From Bacillota bacterium (lineage in GTDB: Bacteria; Bacillota; Clostridia; Oscillospirales; Ruminococcaceae): DNA of 64,000 bases. The stretch's first letter is position 1, and every line of letters begins with the position of its first letter. A program made the translations under genes and the position numbers. Where the stretch lies: positions 16,996 to 80,995 of the forward strand of contig JAEWRN010000033.1 of the NCBI GenBank assembly GCA_023460035.1, read 5' to 3'. The notes under the pieces were generated by a model that was given only the letters and a program-made list of their open reading frames with translations, had not been told where the DNA came from and made no database searches. This document shows, one piece after another, positions 7,910 to 15,660 of this stretch.

Positions 7910-9026
7910 GACCGTCCCCCTTTTCTGCGCCGCCCAGCGCAATGCGGCGGCCTTTCCACTGCACGGTGCCATGGGTCAGCTTTTTTTGCAGCGACACCAA
8001 AAACACCGCTAAAAACACTGCCAGCGGCACAGGGTAAAGCAGCACCGCCGCAAACCGAAATTTGCCCAGCGGCCTGGTAAGGCGAAACAGCTCGGCAGCC
8101 CAAAGCAGGTACACTGCCGCGGCAAGCGGCAGCGGCACCCCGCTTTGCGGCAACAGCGCCGCTATGAGGTACAACACCGCAGACGTACAGCCCGACACCC
8201 ATAAAAAGGTTGTCAAAAACAGTGCCGGCGGCGTTTGCAGCGCGCCGGTGGCGTAATTTTTTGTCCACCCCTGCAAAAGCGCGCGCAGCCCCGCGCCGTA
8301 CATGCGAAACGAAATTTGCTGCCCGCCCAGCAGCAGCCGGTACGGGATGCCCTTTTGCTGTAAGGCCTGCCCCAGTGCTAGGTCGTCCACAATGCTGTTT
8401 TTGGCGGCGGCGTGCCCGCCTATGGCATCGTAGGCGGTGCGCGGTATAAAGATCACCGGGCCAAACAGCCCCGCGTGGCGGGTGGCAAAGGCGGTTGCCA
8501 CCCCGTTGGCCGCCACCTGCACAAGGTTAAAAATCATCGACAGCTGCTCGTACCAGCGGTAGGTAACGTGATACGGCTGCACCGACAGCACCCCCGGGCG
8601 CACGGCATAGGCGGCAATCAGCGCACCCAGCGCATCGGGGGCAAGGCGCACATCGGCATCTAAAAACAGCAGCAGGTCACCGGTGGCAACCGCTGCCCCC
8701 TGCTTGCAGGCCCACGCCTTACCCAGCCAGCGGGCCGGGCGCTGGCCCGCCGAGACAAGGGTCACACCTGGCGTGCTGCGAATGGCCTGCGCCGTGCCGT
8801 CGGTAGAAGCGTCATCGACACAGATTATTTCAAGCGGGGCAAGCGTGCTGTTTTTTAGGTCTGCCAGCAATAGCGGCAGCGTTTTTTCTTCGTTGCGTGC
8901 CGGGATGATAACCGAAAGGCGCACCCCCGGCGGGGCCACCGCCGGCTTTTTTAGCAGCGGCAGCCGGTAAAACAGCAGCCTGCTGCACAAAAGGCCCAGT
9001 AAGATGACCCCCAGTTGTACCCACAT
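7896..9026 (-). CDS. CrtQ-like family 2 glycosyltransferase
   Basis: A 376-aa membrane-bound GT-A glycosyltransferase. An N-terminal membrane segment is followed by SVIIPARNEEKTLPLLLADL, CVDDASTDGT, and the metal-binding FLDADVRL; SIVDDLALGQAL supplies the acceptor-side Asp. Three or four membrane segments close the protein (about residues 270-350). This layout matches CrtQ, which glucosylates diaponeurosporenoate in staphyloxanthin synthesis. The start at 9026 (MWVQLGV) follows AGGCAGGTGAAC; the upstream in-frame extension runs through the neighbouring gene and is not credible. It lies between a CrtI-like and a CrtO-like gene, reproducing the functional set of the crt operon of Staphylococcus. 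Confidence 0.85.
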   Translation of the reverse strand: MWVQLGVILLGLLCSRLLFYRLPLLKKPAVAPPGVRLSVIIPARNEEKTLPLLLADLKNSTLAPLEIICVDDASTDGTAQAIRSTPGVTLVSAGQRPARWLGKAWACKQGAAVATGDLLLFLDADVRLAPDALGALIAAYAVRPGVLSVQPYHVTYRWYEQLSMIFNLVQVAANGVATAFATRHAGLFGPVIFIPRTAYDAIGGHAAAKNSIVDDLALGQALQQKGIPYRLLLGGQQISFRMYGAGLRALLQGWTKNYATGALQTPPALFLTTFLWVSGCTSAVLYLIAALLPQSGVPLPLAAAVYLLWAAELFRLTRPLGKFRFAAVLLYPVPLAVFLAVFLVSLQKKLTHGTVQWKGRRIALGGAEKGDGHAAD

Positions 9027-9043
9027 CGTGTTCACCTGCCTTT

Positions 9044-10624
9044 TTATCTGGTTTCTTTGGCAAGCTGTTTTGCCACGGCGTCGGCGGCCAGTTTGCCGGT
9101 AAGCACACATACCGGCAGCCCCGAAGGGCTGAACGCCCACTGCCCCGCCTGGTAAATACCGGGCAGCGGTGTTTTGACGGACCGCGCAATTTTTGTCAGC
9201 TTTGTCTCGGCAGGCAGCGGCCCGTCGCCAAAGGCCCAACCAGTGATGGCGCCGTCGCTGCTGCCGACATACTGCTCAATGGCAAGCGGCGTAGAGCACA
9301 GTGCAAACAGCACCGGCACCTCGCCCGGCAGCGCACCGGCTATGATGTCGGTCACCGTGTCGATGCACAGCTGTTTCAGCTCTTCATACCAGCCCGCAAC
9401 ATAAATATCCCGTGTCACTTCATAGGGGAACAAGGTGCTGACCACCAGCCCGCTGTTGCCCGGCGGGGCCAGTGTTTCATCCCGCAGGGCGGGGCACGAA
9501 ATTTCGTAGGTGGTAGCCGCAAGGTATGCCGCAATGGCCCGCTTACACTGTGCTTTGGGCAGGCTGGCGTCCAGCGGCTCCACCGCAGAAAGCCCCTGTG
9601 CGGTGGGGGTAAAAAAGCAGTGCGGGCCAAACCGCTGTGCGATTACCTGTGCATCAAGGCTCAGCGCAAGGTTTACGCTGAGCACCGAATCGCCGCCCCG
9701 GTGCTCTTTGACCCGCTGCTTTTGCGCCACAAATAGCGGCAGGCGGCCGGTGTCCATACCATGCAGCCCGGTATACAGGGCTTTGCTGTCCGCCGCCCAG
9801 ACCAGGCTGCGGTACAGCACGCCTTTGCAGGTATCGGTCTCCAGCCGGTGCTCGTTGGGGTAAACGGCGGTAATTTTGGTGTTGTACCTGATTTCGCCCC
9901 CCAGTGCGCACACCTGCTGCGCCAGTGCTTCGGCAAACATGCCGGTGCCCCCAAGCGGGTAACGGTAGTCAAGATAAAGGCTGAAATAGCTGAGCGCAAA
10001 AAAAGTGGGGGTGTTTTGAAAAAAGTGCTGGGTAATCACATCGACCAGTGCCCGGTTGTCGGTGAACTTTAAAAGGTATTCTGTGACCGGCTGCGAAAGT
10101 CGCATGGCCTTGTGAATGTTTTTCTGGTACCGCACAAGCCACGGCAGCAGCGTGTGCAGCAGGTAGCCGGTATCGCCCGCAATGTCGAGAAACAGCGGGT
10201 TTTCAATGCCGTACAGCACCTGCATATACCCCATAACCTTTTGAATTTCGGCTAAAATAGCGTCAATTTCAGCCGCATTGCCCGCAAACTGCCGTTTGAG
10301 CATCGCGCCGTAATCGGCAAGGCTTTCGGGCCCGGTAAGGCGCACCTGGTCGCCGCCAAGGGCAAGGGTGACCGGGTTTTGCACCATAGGCAGTTCAATG
10401 CCAAGCTGGCGCAGCATCGGCAGCAAAATGCCGGAATCCTCAAACGCGCGCACCCCGGCGTCAAACACAAAGCCGTCGCGTGCAAACGAGCTGACCAGCC
10501 CGCCCGCCTTGGCATTTTTTTCGCAGAGCAGCACCCGGTGCCCGCCCTTTGCAAGGTACGCGGCCGCCGTAAGCCCGGCAGCCCCCGCACCCACTACTAC
10601 GGTATCATAGATCATCTGGTTCAT
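9044..10624 (-). CDS. CrtI/CrtN-like FAD-dependent desaturase or isomerase
   Basis: A 526-aa flavoprotein of the phytoene desaturase family. The N terminus has VVVGAGAAGLTAAAYLAKGG, a Glu at the end of the second strand (LLCEKNAKAGG), and DGFVFDAGVRAF, all typical of CrtI-type enzymes. The C terminus contains PLPGIYQAGQWAFSPSGLP, the conserved FAD-contact segment. Length is close to the usual 490-520 aa. It could desaturate, oxidise or isomerise a polyene. Translation is coupled to the upstream CrtI-like gene (20-base overlap) with a CAGGTGGAG site, and the CrtQ-like gene follows after 17 bases. Substrate is unknown. Confidence 0.85.
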   Translation of the reverse strand: MNQMIYDTVVVGAGAAGLTAAAYLAKGGHRVLLCEKNAKAGGLVSSFARDGFVFDAGVRAFEDSGILLPMLRQLGIELPMVQNPVTLALGGDQVRLTGPESLADYGAMLKRQFAGNAAEIDAILAEIQKVMGYMQVLYGIENPLFLDIAGDTGYLLHTLLPWLVRYQKNIHKAMRLSQPVTEYLLKFTDNRALVDVITQHFFQNTPTFFALSYFSLYLDYRYPLGGTGMFAEALAQQVCALGGEIRYNTKITAVYPNEHRLETDTCKGVLYRSLVWAADSKALYTGLHGMDTGRLPLFVAQKQRVKEHRGGDSVLSVNLALSLDAQVIAQRFGPHCFFTPTAQGLSAVEPLDASLPKAQCKRAIAAYLAATTYEISCPALRDETLAPPGNSGLVVSTLFPYEVTRDIYVAGWYEELKQLCIDTVTDIIAGALPGEVPVLFALCSTPLAIEQYVGSSDGAITGWAFGDGPLPAETKLTKIARSVKTPLPGIYQAGQWAFSPSGLPVCVLTGKLAADAVAKQLAKETR

Positions 10625-12500
10625 GACGCTCCACCTGCCCTTTTTGTTTGATGTAGCTCAATACCTTTGCGATCTCTACCGGCTGCCTGTGCTGCCGGCT
10701 GCGGATACAGCGCTGCTGACATTCTGCCAAAAATTCGCTTGTGAGCGAAGTGCGTGCTTCGCCCTGTGCCACCAACCGTGCGGCCCCGGTAAAATTGCCC
10801 ACCGCAACCCGCCGCATAATGCCCGGTATATCCAGCGCGCCGGTGCACACCGGCGCTTCGCAGTACCGGCAGTGCAGCGCGGCAAGCTGTGCTTCTCGCT
10901 GCGCTTCGGGCAGGCCGGCATAAAGGTCTTGCCGGCGAAACGGCGGTGCCAACTGCGTGACATACTGCGGCATGCCGGGCCGGTAGACAAACGGGGCAAG
11001 CCCGCGCTTTTTTAAAATGGCATTCGCGGCGGCAAGGCCGCTGGTGGTGACGGTTGGCGTGCCGGTGCCCATTGCGGTGGATTCACCGCAGTAATACAGC
11101 CCCGGCCACTCGCTTTTGGTGTGCAGGCGGCGCAGCATGTGCTGGCCCAGCATCTGCTTTGGCCCTGCCACCGCACCGCCGTTTTTCAGCGTATACCGCT
11201 CGATGGTGCGCGGGGTGGCAAGCTCGCTGCTGATCACCGCGGCGCCAAAACCGGGGAACCGCTGTTCCAGCACGGCAAACAGCCGCTGTTTTTCTGCCAG
11301 CTTGTGCTGCTGGTACCGGGCGCTGCCCCGTGCCGCCCAGCCGCCAAACGTGGGGCCAATGGCCATGACCACATGGGTGCCGGGCGGGCAAAGCGTTTTG
11401 TCATCGATGCTGGAAACATACACCGTCACTTCGGTCTCGTCCAGCCGCTCGAGGTTGCCCACCAGCAGCTCTACCGGCTGGGTGTCGGGCGGGATGACCT
11501 CTGCCCTTACCAGCGCATACAGCACCACGCTGGGGTAGGTGGGCACCAGCGTGCGCGCCCACTCGCGCTGGCCGTTTTTCAGCAGCGCGGGGTCAACCAG
11601 CTTTTCGTACAGGTTCCACACTGTGCCGGAATACACGATGTCGGCGGCAAACAGCTGCCTGCCGTCTGCCAGCCGCACCCCGGCGGCTTTGCCCCCTTGA
11701 AACAGCAGCTGCTGCACCTCGGCGCGGTACAGCATGGTACCGCCGTGTTCTTCGATTACCTTTTCCAGCTTGCCGGGCACAAACAGCGTCGACCCCGCCG
11801 GATAATAGCTGCCGCCGACATGGTTGTCGACAAACATCACCGCGGCCAGCACGGCGGGCGATTCTTCGACTGTGGTGTAACAATAAGTTGAAGTCAGCTT
11901 GTCAAAAAACTGAAAAATTTCAGGGTCTTTAAAATAGTGCCGCAACAGCCCGGCGGCGCTTTGGTTGAGGTAGCTTAAAAACCGCAGGTAAGACAGCGGG
12001 TGGCGCAGCACACTGCGCAGCGCCGCTTTGGGGTCGGTTTCGTCCGGCGTGGTGTAAGACGGGGTTTCTACCATCACATGCTGGTATATCTGCCGCATGT
12101 CGTGGTAAAACCGAAAAATTGCCTCGCGCTCTTGCGAGAACACCCCGGCAAGCTCTTCGGCAAAACGGTCAATATCCCCAAAAAAGCGAATGCGGTGGCC
12201 TTTCCACTGCACACAGTACAGCAGCTCGTGCCGCACCACACTAATGGGCTCTTGCAGGCAGTTGAACACAAACCGGTGCGCGTTAAACCCCTGCTGCCCA
12301 AACCCAAACAGCATGGCGGCGCCGGCATCAAACGTGGCGTCGCCCCGTTTAAACACACCGCAGGCCCCGCCGGGGGCTGCGGCCTGCTCGGCCACGGCCA
12401 CCCGCAGCCCGCGCTTTGCAAGCAGGCTGGCCGCCGTAAGGCCCGAAAGCCCGGCGCCCACCACAATAACGTCGTAAGTATCTTTTGCCGGGCTATCCAT
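10605..12500 (-). CDS. CrtI-like flavoprotein with C-terminal cysteine-rich (GltD-N-like) domain
   Basis: A 631-aa protein, about 120 aa longer than a normal CrtI. Residues 1-510 are a phytoene-desaturase/carotenoid-isomerase domain: VIVVGAGLSGLTAASLLAKR, PGGACGVF, DATFDAGAAMLFG, and near residue 490 GLYYCGESTAMGTGTPTVTT. Residues about 540-610 carry HCRYCEAPVC-x4-DIPGIMRRVAVGNFTGAARL and later ECQQRC. This resembles the N-terminal Fe-S helical domain of glutamate synthase small subunit and dihydropyrimidine dehydrogenase (Fer4_20), where C-x2-C-x4-C, DIP and a later Cys pair occur, although at least one usual Cys seems missing. It may pass electrons to or from the flavin. The gene overlaps both neighbours in the operon. 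Confidence 0.8.
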   Translation of the reverse strand: MDSPAKDTYDVIVVGAGLSGLTAASLLAKRGLRVAVAEQAAAPGGACGVFKRGDATFDAGAAMLFGFGQQGFNAHRFVFNCLQEPISVVRHELLYCVQWKGHRIRFFGDIDRFAEELAGVFSQEREAIFRFYHDMRQIYQHVMVETPSYTTPDETDPKAALRSVLRHPLSYLRFLSYLNQSAAGLLRHYFKDPEIFQFFDKLTSTYCYTTVEESPAVLAAVMFVDNHVGGSYYPAGSTLFVPGKLEKVIEEHGGTMLYRAEVQQLLFQGGKAAGVRLADGRQLFAADIVYSGTVWNLYEKLVDPALLKNGQREWARTLVPTYPSVVLYALVRAEVIPPDTQPVELLVGNLERLDETEVTVYVSSIDDKTLCPPGTHVVMAIGPTFGGWAARGSARYQQHKLAEKQRLFAVLEQRFPGFGAAVISSELATPRTIERYTLKNGGAVAGPKQMLGQHMLRRLHTKSEWPGLYYCGESTAMGTGTPTVTTSGLAAANAILKKRGLAPFVYRPGMPQYVTQLAPPFRRQDLYAGLPEAQREAQLAALHCRYCEAPVCTGALDIPGIMRRVAVGNFTGAARLVAQGEARTSLTSEFLAECQQRCIRSRQHRQPVEIAKVLSYIKQKGQVERHEPDDL

Positions 12501-13314
12501 GGGCCGGCCCCGCGTTTTGTTTTGCCTGCACCGCTTTGACCCGGATATACACCAGCGTCATTAACAAAAATGCAATACAGAACAGCGCAGTGTAAAAAAT
12601 AGACGGGTATTGCAGCGCGTACCCCTGCTTGGAAACATGGCGTAGCAGAATGCCGGCATAGGCCCAGATGATCACCAGCACATACGCAATGTCGTTGCAG
12701 CGAATGCCGGTGATACCGCCGATTAAGGCACCGACTACCAGAATAGCCACCGCCCATGCGGACTCGGCAAAGCCGAACCGGCCCCAGCCGGTGCTGACGA
12801 GCCACACCGTGATGTTGGCAATGGTGGCAACAGTAATCCAGCCAAAGTAAATGCTAAACGGCAGCCGCAGCAGCGCGGCCTCCGCCGGGGCCAGCACCAC
12901 CCGGCGCAGCAACAGTTCAAGCATGGCAAGGCAGACGAGCAAAACGAGCATCAGCCCCACCGAAACCGCCAGCGCGCCATAGTGCCACGCAACCATCCAC
13001 AGCGCGTTGGCGACATTGGTCACCGTAAAAAAAATGCCCACACGGTACAGTAGCTCGCTGTGCTTTTCGGTTTTTTCACGCAGCAGCACCCCAAACTGAA
13101 ACAGGCAGTGCAGCGCAAGCAGCAGGTAAATAAGCCCCCAGATAGAAAAAGTAAGCCCTGCCGGCGTAAACAAATTGGGGTAAGCGTCTGAAACCTGCGC
13201 GGTGGTCACCCCGTTCAGGGGCAACAGGTTGGCAAGCGCGTTGACCGCGAGGGCCACCACATAGGTGCCCGCTGCCGCCCAGCGCACCACCTGTTTTTTG
13301 TTCAGCTTTTGCAT
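12493..13314 (-). CDS. TspO/MBR-related membrane protein, first gene of the crt-like operon
   Basis: A 273-aa protein with eight or more hydrophobic helices. The opening segment has NLLPLNGVTTAQVSDAYPNL followed by FTPAGLTFSIWGLIYLLLAL, the signature of long TspO-related (tryptophan-rich sensory) proteins of Firmicutes, longer than the 160-aa classical TspO. The ATG at 13314 has AAGGAG at 8 bases; a GTG 9 bases upstream is too close to that site. TspO was first named CrtK in photosynthetic bacteria because it lies in a carotenoid cluster and binds tetrapyrroles or isoprenoids, so its place at the head of this CrtI/CrtQ/CrtO-like operon is suggestive. It overlaps the next gene by 8 bases. Confidence 0.75.
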   Translation of the reverse strand: MQKLNKKQVVRWAAAGTYVVALAVNALANLLPLNGVTTAQVSDAYPNLFTPAGLTFSIWGLIYLLLALHCLFQFGVLLREKTEKHSELLYRVGIFFTVTNVANALWMVAWHYGALAVSVGLMLVLLVCLAMLELLLRRVVLAPAEAALLRLPFSIYFGWITVATIANITVWLVSTGWGRFGFAESAWAVAILVVGALIGGITGIRCNDIAYVLVIIWAYAGILLRHVSKQGYALQYPSIFYTALFCIAFLLMTLVYIRVKAVQAKQNAGPAHG

Positions 13315-13592
13315 TTTCACCACTCCTTTTCAAAAAACACCCCGCACAGCCCCGGCCGGGGGCTGCCCGCCCCCGCCGCTTTGCCGGCCACTGTGCCGTT
13401 TGGGCCGCCCAGCCGGGCAGCCCCGTTTTTATTATTGTAGCATATTTTAACAAAACAGAACACCATAATATGTAAAAAACTGTCAGTTACTTCATGTCAA
13501 TACGGTGTAAAAAAGGTACCAATCTGCGGGGCGGCATGGTATACTTGCAGGTAAGAACAACCGGCCCACCCGCGCGAAAGGAACCTGATTTT

Positions 13593-14249
13593 ATGAATGA
13601 AAAAGCAAAAAAGACGAACCTTGTGCGCATCACCGCGCGCACCGACGAAGAAATGCAGGCGCTGATTGATGCCGAACAGGACGAAACGTTGCGCACCGCC
13701 TACACCGAAATGCTGCAAAACTGCCGCAGCCACCCCAAAAAAAGGCTGTGGTACACCTGCTGGCGCGTGACACTGGTGCAGGGCGGGCAACTGGTGGGCA
13801 ATGTGGGCTTTTTGGGCGAGCCGAATGACGCGGGAGAGGTGGAATTGGGGTACGGTACGCTGCCGGGCTTTTGCGGCAACGGCTATGCCACCGAAGCCGT
13901 GCGCCGGCTGACCGACTGGGCATTTTCGCAGCCGGACGTATTTTTTGTGCGGGCGCAGGCAGCACAAGGCAACGCGGCTTCGCGCCGCGTGCTGGAAAAG
14001 GCCGGTTTTGAACCTGCCGGTACCGGGCGCGAAGGGCTGCTGTTTGAGCTTGAAAAACCAAAGCCCGACAATGTTTCTATTTACATGTCGCTTGGCCTTG
14101 CGGTGGGGGTGGCTTTTGGCACCGCGCTGAACAACCTGACCATGGGGTTATCCCTTGGCCTTGCCATCGGTGTTGCCGTTGGGTCGATGATGGACGGCGA
14201 AGATAAAAAAAAGCGGCAGGCGGCAAAGCTGCGCCGCCAAAACCGCTGA
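13593..14249 (+). CDS. GNAT acetyltransferase with C-terminal glycine-zipper segment
   Basis: A 218-aa protein. Residues about 10-150 are a RimJ/RimL-like GNAT domain: ELGYGTLPGFCGNGYATEAV contains the acetyl-CoA pyrophosphate loop (G-x-G-x-A type), and AAQGNAASRRVLEKAGFEP is the conserved end of such domains. Residues about 162-200 add two glycine-rich hydrophobic stretches (SLGLAVGVAFGTALNN, LSLGLAIGVAVGSMM) followed by a basic tail; these look like membrane-inserting glycine zippers. The start at 13593 follows GAAAGGAAC. Transcription stops at a hairpin at 14271-14301. Substrate is unknown. Confidence 0.85.
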   Translation: MNEKAKKTNLVRITARTDEEMQALIDAEQDETLRTAYTEMLQNCRSHPKKRLWYTCWRVTLVQGGQLVGNVGFLGEPNDAGEVELGYGTLPGFCGNGYATEAVRRLTDWAFSQPDVFFVRAQAAQGNAASRRVLEKAGFEPAGTGREGLLFELEKPKPDNVSIYMSLGLAVGVAFGTALNNLTMGLSLGLAIGVAVGSMMDGEDKKKRQAAKLRRQNR

Positions 14250-14270
14250 TTTAAATGCCCTTGTAAGCCG

Positions 14271-14301
14271 CCGGTGCGCTTTTGTGCGCATCGGTTTTTT
14301 T
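14271..14301 (+). terminator. Terminator after the GNAT gene
   Basis: CCGGTGCGC and GCGCATCGG form a 9-bp stem (one G-T pair) with loop TTTTGT, followed by TTTTTTT. Confidence 0.8.
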
Positions 14302-14304
14302 ATC

Positions 14305-14354
14305 TTGACAAATAGTCAGCACTGAGTATAATGAAAATAGTCAGCGCTGACTAT
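14305..14354 (+). promoter_or_regulatory. PadR promoter with two tandem operators
   Basis: TTGACA (14305-14310) and TATAAT (14327-14332) are 16 bases apart. Downstream of -10 lies a perfect 18-bp palindrome ATAGTCAGC-GCTGACTAT (14337-14354). A second, slightly degenerate copy ATAGTCAGC-ACTGAGTAT (14312-14329) fills the spacer and overlaps -10. Their centres are 25 bp apart. Binding by the PadR protein encoded next would block RNA polymerase, so autorepression is likely. Confidence 0.75.
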
Positions 14355-14372
14355 TAAAAGGGAGGTTTTTTT

Positions 14373-14933
14373 TTGGTACCACTTTATATTTTAGGGCTTT
14401 TGCTGCGGTTTGGGCCACAGCACGGGTATCAGATTAAAAAACTGCTGGAAGAGCAACTGTCCGATTTTACGCAGATCAAATTGCCAACCGTGTACTACCA
14501 TTTAGACAAAATGGCGGCCGCCGGGTTGGTGTTGGCCCATACCGACCGGCAGGGTGCAAGGCCGGAAAAAACGGTGTACGAGGCCGCGCCCGCCGGCGCA
14601 AAGCAGTTTGAAGCGCTGTTGCGCAAGACCCTGAACACCACTTATCGCCCCACATTCGACATCGACGCCAGCCTGTATTTTGCCGACGCGCTGCCCCCGC
14701 ACGAGCTGCTTTCAGCCTTTCATAAGGCCGAAAGCTGGCTTTGCCGCACAATGCAGCTGATTGAGCAGCACCGGGCAGAAACCCTTGCCTGCATGCCCGC
14801 GCAGGCGGCGGTTAGCGCCGAACTGATTTTTGACCACCACCTGCTGCACTACCAGGCAGAGCTAGACTGGGTGCGCAAGGCGGCCAGCCGCATCAAGGAG
14901 GCGGCACCCCATGACAAAAATGAGAGTGATTGA
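14373..14933 (+). CDS. PadR family transcriptional regulator
   Basis: A 186-aa repressor. Residues 1-75 are the PadR winged helix (YILGLLLRFGPQHGYQIKKL and LPTVYYHLDKMAAAGLV are family marks), and residues 90-175 a helical dimerisation arm, as in the longer Vir-type PadR class. The start codon is TTG at 14373, seven bases after GGGAGG; no ATG is available near it. It overlaps the downstream methyltransferase by 23 bases and so is probably translationally coupled. The two palindromes at 14312-14354 are its likely binding sites. Confidence 0.9.
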   Translation: MVPLYILGLLLRFGPQHGYQIKKLLEEQLSDFTQIKLPTVYYHLDKMAAAGLVLAHTDRQGARPEKTVYEAAPAGAKQFEALLRKTLNTTYRPTFDIDASLYFADALPPHELLSAFHKAESWLCRTMQLIEQHRAETLACMPAQAAVSAELIFDHHLLHYQAELDWVRKAASRIKEAAPHDKNESD

Positions 14934-15561
14934 GACCAACGAGGGCATCCAGGCCCCGCCCACCGCAGAGCTGTTTGACCAGTTTGCAAAAGGCATGCGG
15001 GACAAGGGCTGGCAGGGTGTTGACAGTATGCTGGCAAGCGGCCTACCGGCCGGCGACCTGTTAGAGCTTGGCCCCGGCCCCGGGTATGTTGGGCTGGAGC
15101 TTGCAAAGCAGCTGCGCCCCCGCACGCTGACCGGCTGCGACATCAGCCCCGCCATGCTGCAAATTGCGCAAACCAACGCCGCGACGTACGGCATACCGGT
15201 GCGTTACGTGCTGGGCAATGTGCTGGCGCTGCCGTTTGAAGGTGAAAGCTTTGACGGCGTTTTTTCTAACGGGTCACTGCACGAGTGGGAGCGGCCGGTA
15301 AAAGCCTTTGATGAAATTTACCGCGTACTGCGGCCCGGCGGGCGCTACTGCATTACCGACCTGCGGCGCGACGCGGGCCCGCTGCGCACCGCACTGGTGT
15401 ACAGATCTACAAAGCCAAAGGCCATGCGACCGGGGTTGCTGTCCTCGCTGCATGCCGCGTACACGGTGGCGGAGCTGACCGAGTTGCTACGCAATTCTGC
15501 GCTGTGCAATGCCAAAGTAGAGGCGAATTTTTTTGGCCTTTGCATCACCGGCCAAAAATAA
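14911..15561 (+). CDS. Class I SAM-dependent methyltransferase
   Basis: A 216-aa methyltransferase of the Methyltransf_11/25 type. Motif I is LLELGPGPGYVGLELA (near residue 52), the acidic end of strand 2 is in GCDISPAMLQIA, motif II is LPFEGESFDGVFSNGSLHEW, and motif III is LRPGGRYCITDLR. No acceptor-recognition domain is seen, so the substrate (small molecule, quinone or lipid) is open. It is preceded by AAGGAGG inside the padR gene, with which it forms a two-gene unit. PadR-methyltransferase pairs often respond to and modify toxic small molecules; that is inference. Confidence 0.88.
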   Translation: MTKMRVIETNEGIQAPPTAELFDQFAKGMRDKGWQGVDSMLASGLPAGDLLELGPGPGYVGLELAKQLRPRTLTGCDISPAMLQIAQTNAATYGIPVRYVLGNVLALPFEGESFDGVFSNGSLHEWERPVKAFDEIYRVLRPGGRYCITDLRRDAGPLRTALVYRSTKPKAMRPGLLSSLHAAYTVAELTELLRNSALCNAKVEANFFGLCITGQK

Positions 15562-15604
15562 GCGGCTGCCTTTGAGCTTATTGATAAGGTATTTACCGGC
15601 AAAC

Positions 15605-15631
15605 AAAAAAACCGCCAATGGCGGTTTTTTT
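15605..15631. terminator. Bidirectional terminator
   Basis: AAAAAAACCGCC and GGCGGTTTTTTT form a 12-bp stem with loop AAT between the convergent methyltransferase and CPBP protease genes. Confidence 0.9.
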
Positions 15632-15660
15632 GTTATTCTATTCTGTTTTGCACTTTTTTG

